Below are positions 7,715-14,529 of a stretch of DNA of 31,192 bases, piece after piece. Position numbers and translations under genes: made by a program. Origin of the DNA: a virus. Each line of letters starts with the position of its first letter. Position 1 is the stretch's first letter. The notes beneath the pieces are model-generated. The model made no database searches, was not told where the DNA came from, and worked only from the letters and a program-made list of their open reading frames with translations. The stretch covers positions 1-31,192 of IMG/VR virus record IMGVR_UViG_3300047409_000506. One strand, given 5' to 3'.

Positions 7715-8086
7715 ATGAGCATGAAGCTCGCCTTATTACTCGCCGTCGTCGGCTCACTCGTCCTGACGGCCACCGCCTCGGCGACGCCGGCCACGCGCGC
7801 GTGCGGTCCGACGTTCGCGTTCACCGGAACTCCCAGCGGTCAGGGGCGCGTGTGGGTGCGCGGCCCCGTCACCTGCACGTTCGCGAAGCGCGTCATCGGG
7901 GCCGCAGACGACAAGATGGACGCGACTGACCGCCTGGATGCTCTCGTGACCGTCTCGGGGCACGGGATGCGCTGCCGAATCCTCATGGGCGCCAACGGCC
8001 AGCAGCCGCCCGGCTACACCGACGAGAACTACCCGATCATGCTGTGCACCGGCGCGAACGGCCGGCGCGTCGGGCTGTACGCCTAG
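7715..8086 (+). CDS. Moron: small secreted four-cysteine protein on the opposite strand
   Basis: The 123-residue product starts with a Sec signal peptide: MSMK, a hydrophobic core (about 5-20) and a probable cleavage after ASA (21-23). The mature part has four cysteines (C30, C54, C87, C111) at spacings that suit two disulfides. The pattern, a V.V.GPVTC strand, a central helix and MRCRI...LC, resembles small secreted domains frequent in soil Actinobacteria, so a host origin is plausible. It is the only plus-strand gene in the late region, and its stop codon shares a CTAG palindrome with the tape measure stop (8083-8086). An ATG at 7721 is a second possible start. Lysogenic conversion or superinfection exclusion is inference. 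Confidence 0.72.
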   Translation: MSMKLALLLAVVGSLVLTATASATPATRACGPTFAFTGTPSGQGRVWVRGPVTCTFAKRVIGAADDKMDATDRLDALVTVSGHGMRCRILMGANGQQPPGYTDENYPIMLCTGANGRRVGLYA

Positions 8087-9723
8087 AAGCCCTTGCGCGC
8101 CGCGCGCGCGTTGTTCGCGGCGTGCAGCGTGGTCTGCGCGAGCGTCTTGCCGTCGACCTTCAGGTGGACCACGATCGGGGCCATCGGCGACGGGTTGATC
8201 CGGGCGGGCCGGGTGACCGGGCCGATACCGCCGACACCGCGCGGGCCGACCTTGTCGGTGCCCTGCGTGTACGGCCGGCCGGTGAGGCGGTTAATGCCGT
8301 GCGCGGTCCCCTTCGTCGGGCCGTAGTTGCCGAGCCCGTACGCAGCGGCAGCGGGGGCCAGGAGCGCACCGCCGGCGACGCCGGCGTCGCCGAGCGTCAG
8401 GCCGGCGGCTCCGGGCAGCAGCTTCTTGCCGAGCCTGGCGATCTTCCCCGGCCCCTTGCCCTTGCCGGGCCCGCCGGGCATGCCGCCCTGGTTGACGACC
8501 CACACGGGAACGGCGCCGGCGCGGCCGGTGATCTTGCCGCCGATGCCCTTGCCGAGCAGCCCGCCGATCGCGCCGCCCAATGCTTTGAAGCCGCCGAACT
8601 TCGCGCCGAGGATCCCGATGATCGCCGCCTGCCCGGCGGGTCCGGAGGACTTGAACGCGTCCCAGAAGGAGCGGGCGGCGACGGGGGCGGCGTGCCCGAA
8701 CGCCCGGCCGATCATCGGGGCGCCGGCCTGGATGGCGGCGCCGATGCGCTCGGGGATGTGCGCCTGGGAGACGGCGACGCCGAGCTCGCGCGCGAACGGG
8801 CCGAGCTTGCGCTTGATGACGCGCTCGCTCAGGTCGAGCTTGCTGGCGATGTCGAGGTCGTGGCGGCCGCTGATCCGGCCGATCGCCTTCGCCGTGTCGG
8901 TGAGGGCCGGGAGGACGTCGCGGCGGAGCTTGTCGAACGCGGGTTTGGCGATGATGCCGGCAGTCTGGTTGAACGTGTCGTGCAGCGTCGACATCTGCCC
9001 GTTGAACGTCTGGGCCTGTTTCGCCGACGCCCCGCCGAACGTGTCGTCGAGGGTCTTCTGCAGCGCGCCGATCGCCTTGTTCGCGCCGATGCCCTGATTG
9101 CCGGCGTCGGCGAGCTGCGCGGTCGTGATGTGGAGGTTCTTGGCGAGCTTCTCGCGGTTGACGAGGCCGAGCTCGCCGAGCTGGTTGAGCTCCTCGGCCT
9201 GCAGGGTGCCCTTGCCGCGGATCTGTCCGAACGCCCGCACCATCTGGTCGATCGCGTCCGCCCCCAGGCCCGCGCCGGCGGCGGCGTCGCCCATCGTGCC
9301 GAGGAGGCTGTTGGCCTGCTTGACGTTGAACCCGAACGCGAGCAGCTGCCGGGCCCCGGTGGTGATCTGCGGCAGCTCGAACGGGGTCTTGGCCGCCGTC
9401 TGCTGCAGGAACACGAGCTCCTTGCGAGCGGCCTTGGAGGATCCGAGCAGGCCGGTGAACGCGATCTGGGACTGCTCCTGGAAGGCGTCGAACTGGATGC
9501 CGGCCCGGGCGGTGAGCGCGGCCAGGCCGAGGACGCCGGCGCCGACGACCTTGGCCTGGCGGGCCAGGGCGCCCATCCCTGAGCCGAGGCTCCCGATGCT
9601 CGAGCGCGCGCGCCGCGCGGCCGGCGCGAGGGTCCCGATGGCGCCGGCCACGCGGCGGGTCTCCTGCGCGGACTGGCGGGCCCCGCGGGTGGTGATGCGG
9701 ATGCCGATGGTCTCGTCAGCCAT
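8083..9723 (-). CDS. Tail tape measure protein
   Basis: The 546-residue, Ala/Gly-rich protein occupies the slot after the frameshifted chaperone pair. The N-terminal half contains the conserved tape measure block around residues 110-130 (TAAKTPFELPQITTGARQLL) and helical stretches with periodic hydrophobics (DQMVRAFGQIRGKGTLQAEE). Hydrophobic Gly/Ala segments (about 365-400 and 440-470) may insert into the host membrane at ejection. At roughly 1.5 angstrom per residue the tail would be about 80 nm, short for a myovirus; this is a family rule of thumb, not a measurement. The start lies within the end of the chaperone extension frame (8-base overlap). Confidence 0.88.
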   Translation of the reverse strand: MADETIGIRITTRGARQSAQETRRVAGAIGTLAPAARRARSSIGSLGSGMGALARQAKVVGAGVLGLAALTARAGIQFDAFQEQSQIAFTGLLGSSKAARKELVFLQQTAAKTPFELPQITTGARQLLAFGFNVKQANSLLGTMGDAAAGAGLGADAIDQMVRAFGQIRGKGTLQAEELNQLGELGLVNREKLAKNLHITTAQLADAGNQGIGANKAIGALQKTLDDTFGGASAKQAQTFNGQMSTLHDTFNQTAGIIAKPAFDKLRRDVLPALTDTAKAIGRISGRHDLDIASKLDLSERVIKRKLGPFARELGVAVSQAHIPERIGAAIQAGAPMIGRAFGHAAPVAARSFWDAFKSSGPAGQAAIIGILGAKFGGFKALGGAIGGLLGKGIGGKITGRAGAVPVWVVNQGGMPGGPGKGKGPGKIARLGKKLLPGAAGLTLGDAGVAGGALLAPAAAAYGLGNYGPTKGTAHGINRLTGRPYTQGTDKVGPRGVGGIGPVTRPARINPSPMAPIVVHLKVDGKTLAQTTLHAANNARAARKGF

Positions 9724-10338
9724 GCGCGTCTCTGGTGTCGCGGACCATCTGGTTGCTCACCCAGACCATCACGACGGCCTCGATGTCGTCGGCCGCCGTG
9801 CGCGGGTCGGCGCCGAGGAACCGCATGCCGTCCATGCCGTTGAGCTGCAGGCGCGCGGCGTCGGCGATCAACGCTCGCGCCCCGGGTCTTTTCCCGCCTG
9901 CTCGACCGTCCGCGCGATCTCGGCCTCGACCCCTTGCAGCCACGGCAGCAGCAGCTCCACGTGCCCCGACACGGCCAATGGGTGGACGTCGAGCTGGTAG
10001 AGCTTGACGACCGCCTGGCGGGCGGTGCCGTTGTCCTCGAGGCCCCAGCGCGGGTCGGAGCCGTCGAAGCGGAGCGGGCCGCCTTCGGGGTCCACCGGTT
10101 CGGGGTCGCCGCCGCCGTTGCGGCGGACGACTTCGTCGTGGCAGTCGATGATGAACTGGACCTCCTCGTCTTCGGTCAGCGCGTTGGCGCGGACGCCGGC
10201 GAGGATCACGTCGAGCTTCTCCCGGTGTGGCGGCTTGAAGCGGACGGCGAAGCGGCTGCCGGGGACCGCGATCACCTTCTCGGCGTGGCGGCGGGCCTCC
10301 TCGGCCTCGTCGCGCAGCTCATCCAGAAACGACGTCAC
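9716..10338 (-). CDS. Tail assembly chaperone, long form made by -1 frameshift
   Basis: A second reading frame with no convincing start of its own overlaps the end of the short chaperone and reaches the tape measure start. A -1 shift at GGGAAAA (9889-9895) joins 150 zero-frame codons to 57 further residues (KRPGARALIADAARL, ending MVRDTRDAHG). The fusion is 207 residues and corresponds to gpG-T of lambda-type tails. The extension is rich in Ala, Asp and Met, as usual for the T part that binds tube subunits. The frameshift is supported by frame geometry and by the slippery heptamer; its efficiency cannot be judged here. Confidence 0.8.
9868..10338 (-). CDS. Tail assembly chaperone, short form (gpG/XkdN-like)
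   Basis: The zero-frame product is 156 residues, acidic and helical (FLDELRDEAEEARRHAEK, then ALTEDEEVQFIIDC). It starts at a GTG that overlaps the tube stop codon (GTGA at 10335-10338). The position between tube and tape measure is the constant place of tail assembly chaperones, which coat the tape measure during tube polymerisation and are absent from the mature virion. An in-frame TGA ends the short form 18 bases after the slippery site. Confidence 0.8.
   Translation of the reverse strand: MTSFLDELRDEAEEARRHAEKVIAVPGSRFAVRFKPPHREKLDVILAGVRANALTEDEEVQFIIDCHDEVVRRNGGGDPEPVDPEGGPLRFDGSDPRWGLEDNGTARQAVVKLYQLDVHPLAVSGHVELLLPWLQGVEAEIARTVEQAGKDPGRER
9889..9895 (-). other. Programmed -1 frameshift slippery site GGGAAAA
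   Basis: The minus strand reads G GGA AAA in the zero frame, so both tRNAs can re-pair as GGG AAA after a one-base backward slip. This fits the X XXY YYZ rule exactly. It lies 18 bases before the zero-frame stop (9868-9870), and the -1 frame is open to 9716. A GC-rich stretch downstream (CCCGGGGCGCGAGCG) could pause the ribosome. Confidence 0.85.
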
Positions 10339-10730
10339 GGCGTGTTGACGCCGACCGTGACCGTCGCGAACAGGATGTCGCCCTCGTTCATCGTGTCCGT
10401 GTCGTCCCACGACACGCCGAGCACGCGGCCGGTGTACTGGACCTGCTCGACCATCCTGGGGTTGCCGTCGTCGTCGCGCGGCGTGAAGTGCACCGAGGCG
10501 GGCTGGTTGATCTTGCCGCGCAGCCACGGCAGGGCGGGCGCGCCGGTCACCTCGTAGACGAGCTCGATGTCCGACGTGGTCTTCCGGCCGCCGCGCTCGA
10601 CCTCGCCGAGCCCGCCGTTCCAGCCCTTGTGGCCGGTGGCGGTCGTCTCCCCCCCGGAGCCCCTTTGGGCCTGCCCGATCGGGGTCCCGTCGATGCTGGC
10701 CGTCCAGATCGCCGTGTCCTGGCGAGACAT
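10335..10730 (-). CDS. Tail tube protein
   Basis: The 131-residue protein directly follows the sheath gene (TAGATG junction) and precedes the chaperone pair, the invariant tube position in contractile tails. Its sequence is beta-rich with a hinge of WNGGLGEVERGGRKTTSD (about 38-55) and a strand pair ending SWDDTDTMNEGDILFATVTV. This suits the single beta-sandwich of the XkdM/gp19 tube fold, which stacks as hexamer rings around the DNA channel. Residue-level identity to a named family cannot be confirmed by eye. Confidence 0.82.
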   Translation of the reverse strand: MSRQDTAIWTASIDGTPIGQAQRGSGGETTATGHKGWNGGLGEVERGGRKTTSDIELVYEVTGAPALPWLRGKINQPASVHFTPRDDDGNPRMVEQVQYTGRVLGVSWDDTDTMNEGDILFATVTVGVNTP

Positions 10731-12179
10731 CTAGAGCACCTCCGCGATGCCGGTGTTGGTCAGGGCGATGATCACGAACCGGGCATTGGGCGCGATCTTC
10801 ATCGACACGGCCGCCTTGAGCTGCCGCCCCGCGATCGTGACCGGCGTGTTCACGCTCGGGCCGGTCTCGACCCGAAAGGCGTCGGCCGGCGTGTCCCCGT
10901 ACAGCGGCCCTTGGCTCGAGTCGACGTACTGGGTGAGGAACGAGCCGATGTCGCCGTTGAAGCCGGCGAGGCTGCCGCTCCCGGCGACGGGCTCGAACAG
11001 GTGCGCGCGGCCGATCGCCTCGAGGTTGGCGACGACGAACATGATGAAGCGGTTGGCGCCGGCGCCGACCCATTCGGGGTCGACGGTCCCGTCCACGGGG
11101 GTGACGTCGTCGTAGGGCATGGTCGCGGTGGAGAACTGCCGCATGACGGTGACGCCGGCGTCCGCCAGGGCGGAGCGCTCGGCGTCGGTGCGGCTGTACT
11201 TCACTGCCGTCGCGAAGTTGCTCGTCGCGCGCGGCCCGGCGACTGCCCGGTTCGGGGTGGAGCCGGGGGCGGCGTCGTTGACGGCGGCGCGGCCCATGAA
11301 CACCCCGGACGGCGGCACCGTGCGCTGGGTGCTCGTCCCGCTCCCGGGCGCGTAGAGCCACGGGTCGAGCAGGATGACGTGCCGGGCGAGCTCGCGCCCG
11401 AGCGCCCTCGTGCTCGCGGCGAGCGCGGTGACGTTCGTGTACGTCGGGGTGTCCGGCGCGTCGGCGACCGCCATCCGGTTCCTATCCCGGGCGTGCGTCG
11501 CGATCATCGTGTACGCCAGCTGCCGGCCGTCACCCGGCAGCGCCACCTGGCCGGGCCCGAGGTCCCGGGCGAAGCGATCCAGGGCGGCCTGGATCTGAAC
11601 GTCGGTGACGTTCACCCGGTCGTCGTTGCCCGACGCGAGCGCCACGGCCGGCGAGTCGGACAGGGCGCCGGAGCCGACCGGGGTGATGTCGATGTACTGC
11701 GACGAGGCGGTCGCCCACGCCTGCGCCGCGACGACGTCCGCGAGCGCGGGGCTGACCTCGACGATCGTGGCGCCGTCCTTGACGGTGATGACGCCGGAGG
11801 CGACGGCCACCGTGACCGTGTTGTAGCTGGCGCCGGGGCCCCTGGCGACGGCGGTGAACTTCGTGCCCGCGGCCGGGATCGCGGCGCTCGCCTTGACGGC
11901 GGCGGGGCCGGCCTTGCGTGACCAGAACAGGCGACTGCCGCCCTCGGCGAAGAACGCCTCCATGGCGTCGTACTCGGGGCCGTTGTAGCTCTGGCGGGTG
12001 CCGTAGCGGGCGTCGAAGTCGCCCTTGGACGTGATGACGTCGGTCGGCTTGAGGACCGCCGTGGTGCCCGCGCTGCCGCGGTCGGAGAGTCCGACGATGA
12101 ACGCGGTGCCGGTCGCCGAGGCGGGGGCGGGCGGCGTCGGCGCGTCGATGATGTTGATGGTGACGTCGGGGGCGGGCAT
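10731..12179 (-). CDS. Contractile tail sheath protein
   Basis: The 482-residue protein shows classic sheath features. An N-terminal beta strand with FIVGLSDRGSAGTTAVL (about 27-43) leads to DFDARYGTRQSYNGPEY and FFAEGGSRLFWSRKAG (75-90), where sheaths carry the conserved FF.NGG...Y..R block. The middle has ILLDPWLYAPG and VPPSGVFMGRAAVNDA, the family's PPSG..AG...R.D motif. The C-terminal 120 residues (RFIMFVVANLEAIGRAHLFE onward) form the conserved polymerisation domain. This gene defines the phage as contractile-tailed. The TAGATG junction at its start abuts a 58-residue gene. Confidence 0.93.
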   Translation of the reverse strand: MPAPDVTINIIDAPTPPAPASATGTAFIVGLSDRGSAGTTAVLKPTDVITSKGDFDARYGTRQSYNGPEYDAMEAFFAEGGSRLFWSRKAGPAAVKASAAIPAAGTKFTAVARGPGASYNTVTVAVASGVITVKDGATIVEVSPALADVVAAQAWATASSQYIDITPVGSGALSDSPAVALASGNDDRVNVTDVQIQAALDRFARDLGPGQVALPGDGRQLAYTMIATHARDRNRMAVADAPDTPTYTNVTALAASTRALGRELARHVILLDPWLYAPGSGTSTQRTVPPSGVFMGRAAVNDAAPGSTPNRAVAGPRATSNFATAVKYSRTDAERSALADAGVTVMRQFSTATMPYDDVTPVDGTVDPEWVGAGANRFIMFVVANLEAIGRAHLFEPVAGSGSLAGFNGDIGSFLTQYVDSSQGPLYGDTPADAFRVETGPSVNTPVTIAGRQLKAAVSMKIAPNARFVIIALTNTGIAEVL

Positions 12180-12356
12180 CTACTTCTTCGCCTCCTCGGC
12201 CTCGGCCTTGGCGTCGATCAGGAGACCGTCGTCGAGGAAGCGCCGGTCGGCGTCCTCGTCGAGCGCCGAGACGGGGACACGGTCACCGGGGGCCACGGGA
12301 CGACCGCTGGAGAGCGTGTCCGAGTGTTCCCCGACGTAGAGATAGCGGTCGGCCAT
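12180..12356 (-). CDS. Small protein before the sheath (58 residues), function unknown
   Basis: The product runs from MADRYLYVG to EAEEAKK, with SSGRPVAPGDRVPV and DADRRFLDDGLLID between. Short proteins with this build (a beta hairpin with PGD, then an acidic region and ..DGLL.) are common beside head-completion and sheath genes of actinophages, but no role is established that I know of. A strong ribosome binding site (GAAGGAG) lies five bases before the ATG. The stop is directly followed by the sheath ATG (TAGATG). Confidence 0.72.
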   Translation of the reverse strand: MADRYLYVGEHSDTLSSGRPVAPGDRVPVSALDEDADRRFLDDGLLIDAKAEAEEAKK

Positions 12357-12375
12357 GTGGCTCCTTCGTGGGTGG

Positions 12376-13020
12376 TTACGGCGTCTCGCCGCCGGGTGTG
12401 GCGGTCACTTCGATGTCGACGTCGAGCGGCGGCAGCGGCACCGGGGGCGGAGCCGTCGGATCCAGCGGCGGCACGAGCACCCCGTCCGGATCGCGGGCCA
12501 GGTACGCGGGCACGGCGGACCGGGCGGTGACGTCAATGGTCGTGGCGTAGATCGCGACCTGGCCGCCCCCGGGCGCCGGGGTGCCGTAGTCGTGCTCGTC
12601 GGCGCCGGACCAGCGCACGTTCTCGGTCACGCCGCCGAGCGTCTCGTCGGTCGTCGCGGCCATCGCAACGGCGGTCAGGTACGGGGCGGCGAGCTGCCGG
12701 GCCTGCGTCTCATCGCGGCCGGCGATGATGATCGCGGCCTCGAAGCGCCAGGTCCGCCGCAGCGCGTCCGGGAGCACCTCGGGAGCGGCCGTGGTGCCCC
12801 CGGACACGATCACGACACTCGGGCGCTGCATCGTCACGTCGGAGCGGAACTCGCTGATCGTCGGCCACGACCGCGGGACCGGCAGGGTGCCGTGCGCCCA
12901 GCCGCGGCGGCGCTCCTCATGCGCGAGCCACGCGGGCAGCCAGGCCTGGATGCCGGCCCGCAGCGCGTCCTCGATGGTGTCGGCGTCAACCGCGTTCCCG
13001 AACGGGTCCGGGGTGCTCAC
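12376..13020 (-). CDS. Putative tail terminator/completion protein
   Basis: The 214-residue protein sits between the gpS-like completion protein and the sheath, where the tail terminator (gpU/XkdJ-like neck protein) is normally found. It has an alpha/beta core with DADTIEDALRAGIQAWLPAWLA (about 12-33), a strand PSVVIVSGG and FEAAIIIAGRDETQARQLAA, followed by a proline-rich C-terminal tail (PPLDPTAPPPVPLPP). The helix-strand-helix layout suits the terminator fold. The assignment rests mainly on position. The start is a GTG overlapping the upstream stop (GTGA). Confidence 0.6.
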   Translation of the reverse strand: MSTPDPFGNAVDADTIEDALRAGIQAWLPAWLAHEERRRGWAHGTLPVPRSWPTISEFRSDVTMQRPSVVIVSGGTTAAPEVLPDALRRTWRFEAAIIIAGRDETQARQLAAPYLTAVAMAATTDETLGGVTENVRWSGADEHDYGTPAPGGGQVAIYATTIDVTARSAVPAYLARDPDGVLVPPLDPTAPPPVPLPPLDVDIEVTATPGGETP

Positions 13021-13454
13021 CGGTCGTCCTCGACGAGGATGCGCTTGAGCTCGGCGACGAGCTGCTTGCGCTGGGTGCGGGTCGCGCCGACCGGGTTGCG
13101 GCCGAGCTTCTTGGCGAACCTGGCGTACCAGACGCTCGTCCCGAACGTCAGCGACGTCGGGGTGACCCGGACGACCTGGCCGGGCGCGTCGCGCGTCGTC
13201 AGCGACCGCATCATCCGGCCGGTCGCGATGTTCGGCCGCGGGTCGAGGTGCTGCTCGGCCTTGATGCGCCTCGTCTGCGGCGACAGCCGCCGCCAGCGGA
13301 CGCCGCGGCCGGCGAAGCGCTCCTGCTCGACCTCGAGGAGCTGGTCGACGAGGCCGCGCATCGCCGGCGTGCCGTCGTCGAGGCGGCCGGAGAGCCGGTC
13401 GAGGAGGCCGGAGGCCTGGCGGTCGCCGGTGACGAGGACGTCGACCTGCATCAC
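13017..13454 (-). CDS. Virion morphogenesis / tail completion protein (P2 gpS, Mu gpG type)
   Basis: The 145-residue protein has an N-terminal helical half (LLDRLSGRLDDGTPAMRGLV), then RWRRLSPQTRRIKAEQHLD and IATGRMMRSLT, then LTFGTSVWYARFAKKLG. This is the order W..LS..T...K, tG.m..Sl, fGt...YA seen in the Phage_tail_S/gpG family. Members join the tail to the head neck. GTG at 13454 (GTGA overlap with the connector stop) or ATG at 13451 may start translation. The basic C-terminus (RTQRKQLVAELKRILVE) forms a final helix. Confidence 0.75.
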   Translation of the reverse strand: MMQVDVLVTGDRQASGLLDRLSGRLDDGTPAMRGLVDQLLEVEQERFAGRGVRWRRLSPQTRRIKAEQHLDPRPNIATGRMMRSLTTRDAPGQVVRVTPTSLTFGTSVWYARFAKKLGRNPVGATRTQRKQLVAELKRILVEDDR

Positions 13455-14098
13455 GCGATCTGGATCGGCATCAGCTCGAGGCGCAGCGCCTCGACGGCCT
13501 GCAGGTACATGGCCGCGTACTGGGTGTAGGCGGAGCGGTCGGTGTCGAGGTTGTCGGGGAACCGTGAGGTCTGGATCAGCGTCGCGGTCTGCAGCGCGAT
13601 CAGGTCGCGCGCCTCCTCGGCGTGGGCGTCGGGGATCGGCACGGGGATCCGGGCGTGCAGGTCCGCGACGGCGACGTCGATCAGCATGTCGACCTCGGTG
13701 TCGGTGGGGCGGGTGTCCGGGGTGAACGTGCCGAGCTCCTGGCCCATCGAGGATGTGTAGGAGGCGACGAGGTTCGCGACGTCCTCGAGTGCCGGGCGGA
13801 TCTGATCATCCGAAGCGGCGCCGTTGTGGATCGCCGGGGCGGCCTGCTCGTTGGCGGCCTGGTCGATCCACACGACCCGGTACCAGCCGGCGGGCAGCGT
13901 CGCGTGGAGCGTCGTAAAGCTGTACGGCGTCGGGATCACCGGGTCGCTCGTGACCGGGTTGAGCGTGAACGCCGGCTCGATCGTCGTCCACGGCGCGCTG
14001 CCGTCGGCGGACTCCTCGATGCGCGCGCTCGTCCACGGCTGGTTCGCCGGCGGGAACCGCGGGGGCGGCGTGAGCGACAGCAGGGTGACGATGGTCAT
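13451..14098 (-). CDS. Head-to-tail connector with N-terminal Ig/FnIII-like domain
   Basis: Residues 1-90 resemble a fibronectin III/Ig-type beta sandwich (ESADGSAPWTTIEP, then LPAGWYRVVWIDQAANEQAA). Residues 98-215 match the helical connector (gp6/adaptor) family of actinophages: IRPALEDVANLVASYT, then GTFTPDTRPTDTEVDMLIDV and a long helix with EEARDLIALQTATLIQTSRF. The connector ring sits under the portal. The added domain may decorate the neck; this is inference. The gene comes after a strong hairpin (14123-14155), which lies 25 bases ahead of its start codon. Confidence 0.75.
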   Translation of the reverse strand: MTIVTLLSLTPPPRFPPANQPWTSARIEESADGSAPWTTIEPAFTLNPVTSDPVIPTPYSFTTLHATLPAGWYRVVWIDQAANEQAAPAIHNGAASDDQIRPALEDVANLVASYTSSMGQELGTFTPDTRPTDTEVDMLIDVAVADLHARIPVPIPDAHAEEARDLIALQTATLIQTSRFPDNLDTDRSAYTQYAAMYLQAVEALRLELMPIQIA

Positions 14099-14122
14099 GG
14101 TGAGCTCGATGTTGCGCGCGAC

Positions 14123-14155
14123 GGCGCCCGGGGGAACCGCAGTCCCCCGGGCGCC
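14123..14155 (-). terminator. Strong hairpin between capsid and neck genes
   Basis: A perfect 12-bp inverted repeat (ggcgcccggggg at 14123-14134, complement at 14144-14155) encloses a nine-base loop. There is no T-run after it on the minus strand, so it is not a classical intrinsic terminator. It may attenuate read-through or protect the upstream message, which would allow more capsid than neck protein. Confidence 0.55.
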
Positions 14156-14167
14156 CTCGCGACCACG

Positions 14168-14509
14168 TCAGTCCTTGGCGCGGCCCGCCTCGTCGTACTT
14201 CTCGGGGTCGGGCGGGACGTGCTGCCCGGCGCCGGTCGCCATGCTCACCGCGATCGGCACGTCCGGCCGCGTGGTGCGGACCGGGGGCTGCTCGGCCTCG
14301 GCGTCACCGGGGCCCGCGTAGGAGGACTTGTCGGCCTCGGCGGGCGGCTCGGCGGTCAGGATCGCCCCGTCCGCGCGCCCGCCGGCCACCGGCGAGTCGC
14401 CCGGCTTGTTGACGAACTCGGCGCCCTCGACGTCCTGCTGCTCGACGGTGCCGGGAGCGGCCGGCTCCTGGGTGACCTCGGCCGCCGGGGCATCCTTCTT
14501 TTCTGCCAT
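14168..14509 (-). CDS. Low-complexity acidic protein next to the capsid gene, function unknown
   Basis: The 113-residue product is rich in Ala, Pro, Glu and Asp, with no hydrophobic core, and is probably disordered. It has an AAAGGA ribosome binding site about 11 bases before the ATG and follows the major capsid gene by 20 bases. Small genes in this slot sometimes encode head decoration or neck-associated proteins, but nothing here proves that. The composition does not look like a shadow of another frame, and no competing minus-strand gene exists here. Confidence 0.6.
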   Translation of the reverse strand: MAEKKDAPAAEVTQEPAAPGTVEQQDVEGAEFVNKPGDSPVAGGRADGAILTAEPPAEADKSSYAGPGDAEAEQPPVRTTRPDVPIAVSMATGAGQHVPPDPEKYDEAGRAKD

Positions 14510-14529
14510 CTGGGATCAGTTCCTTTCGA

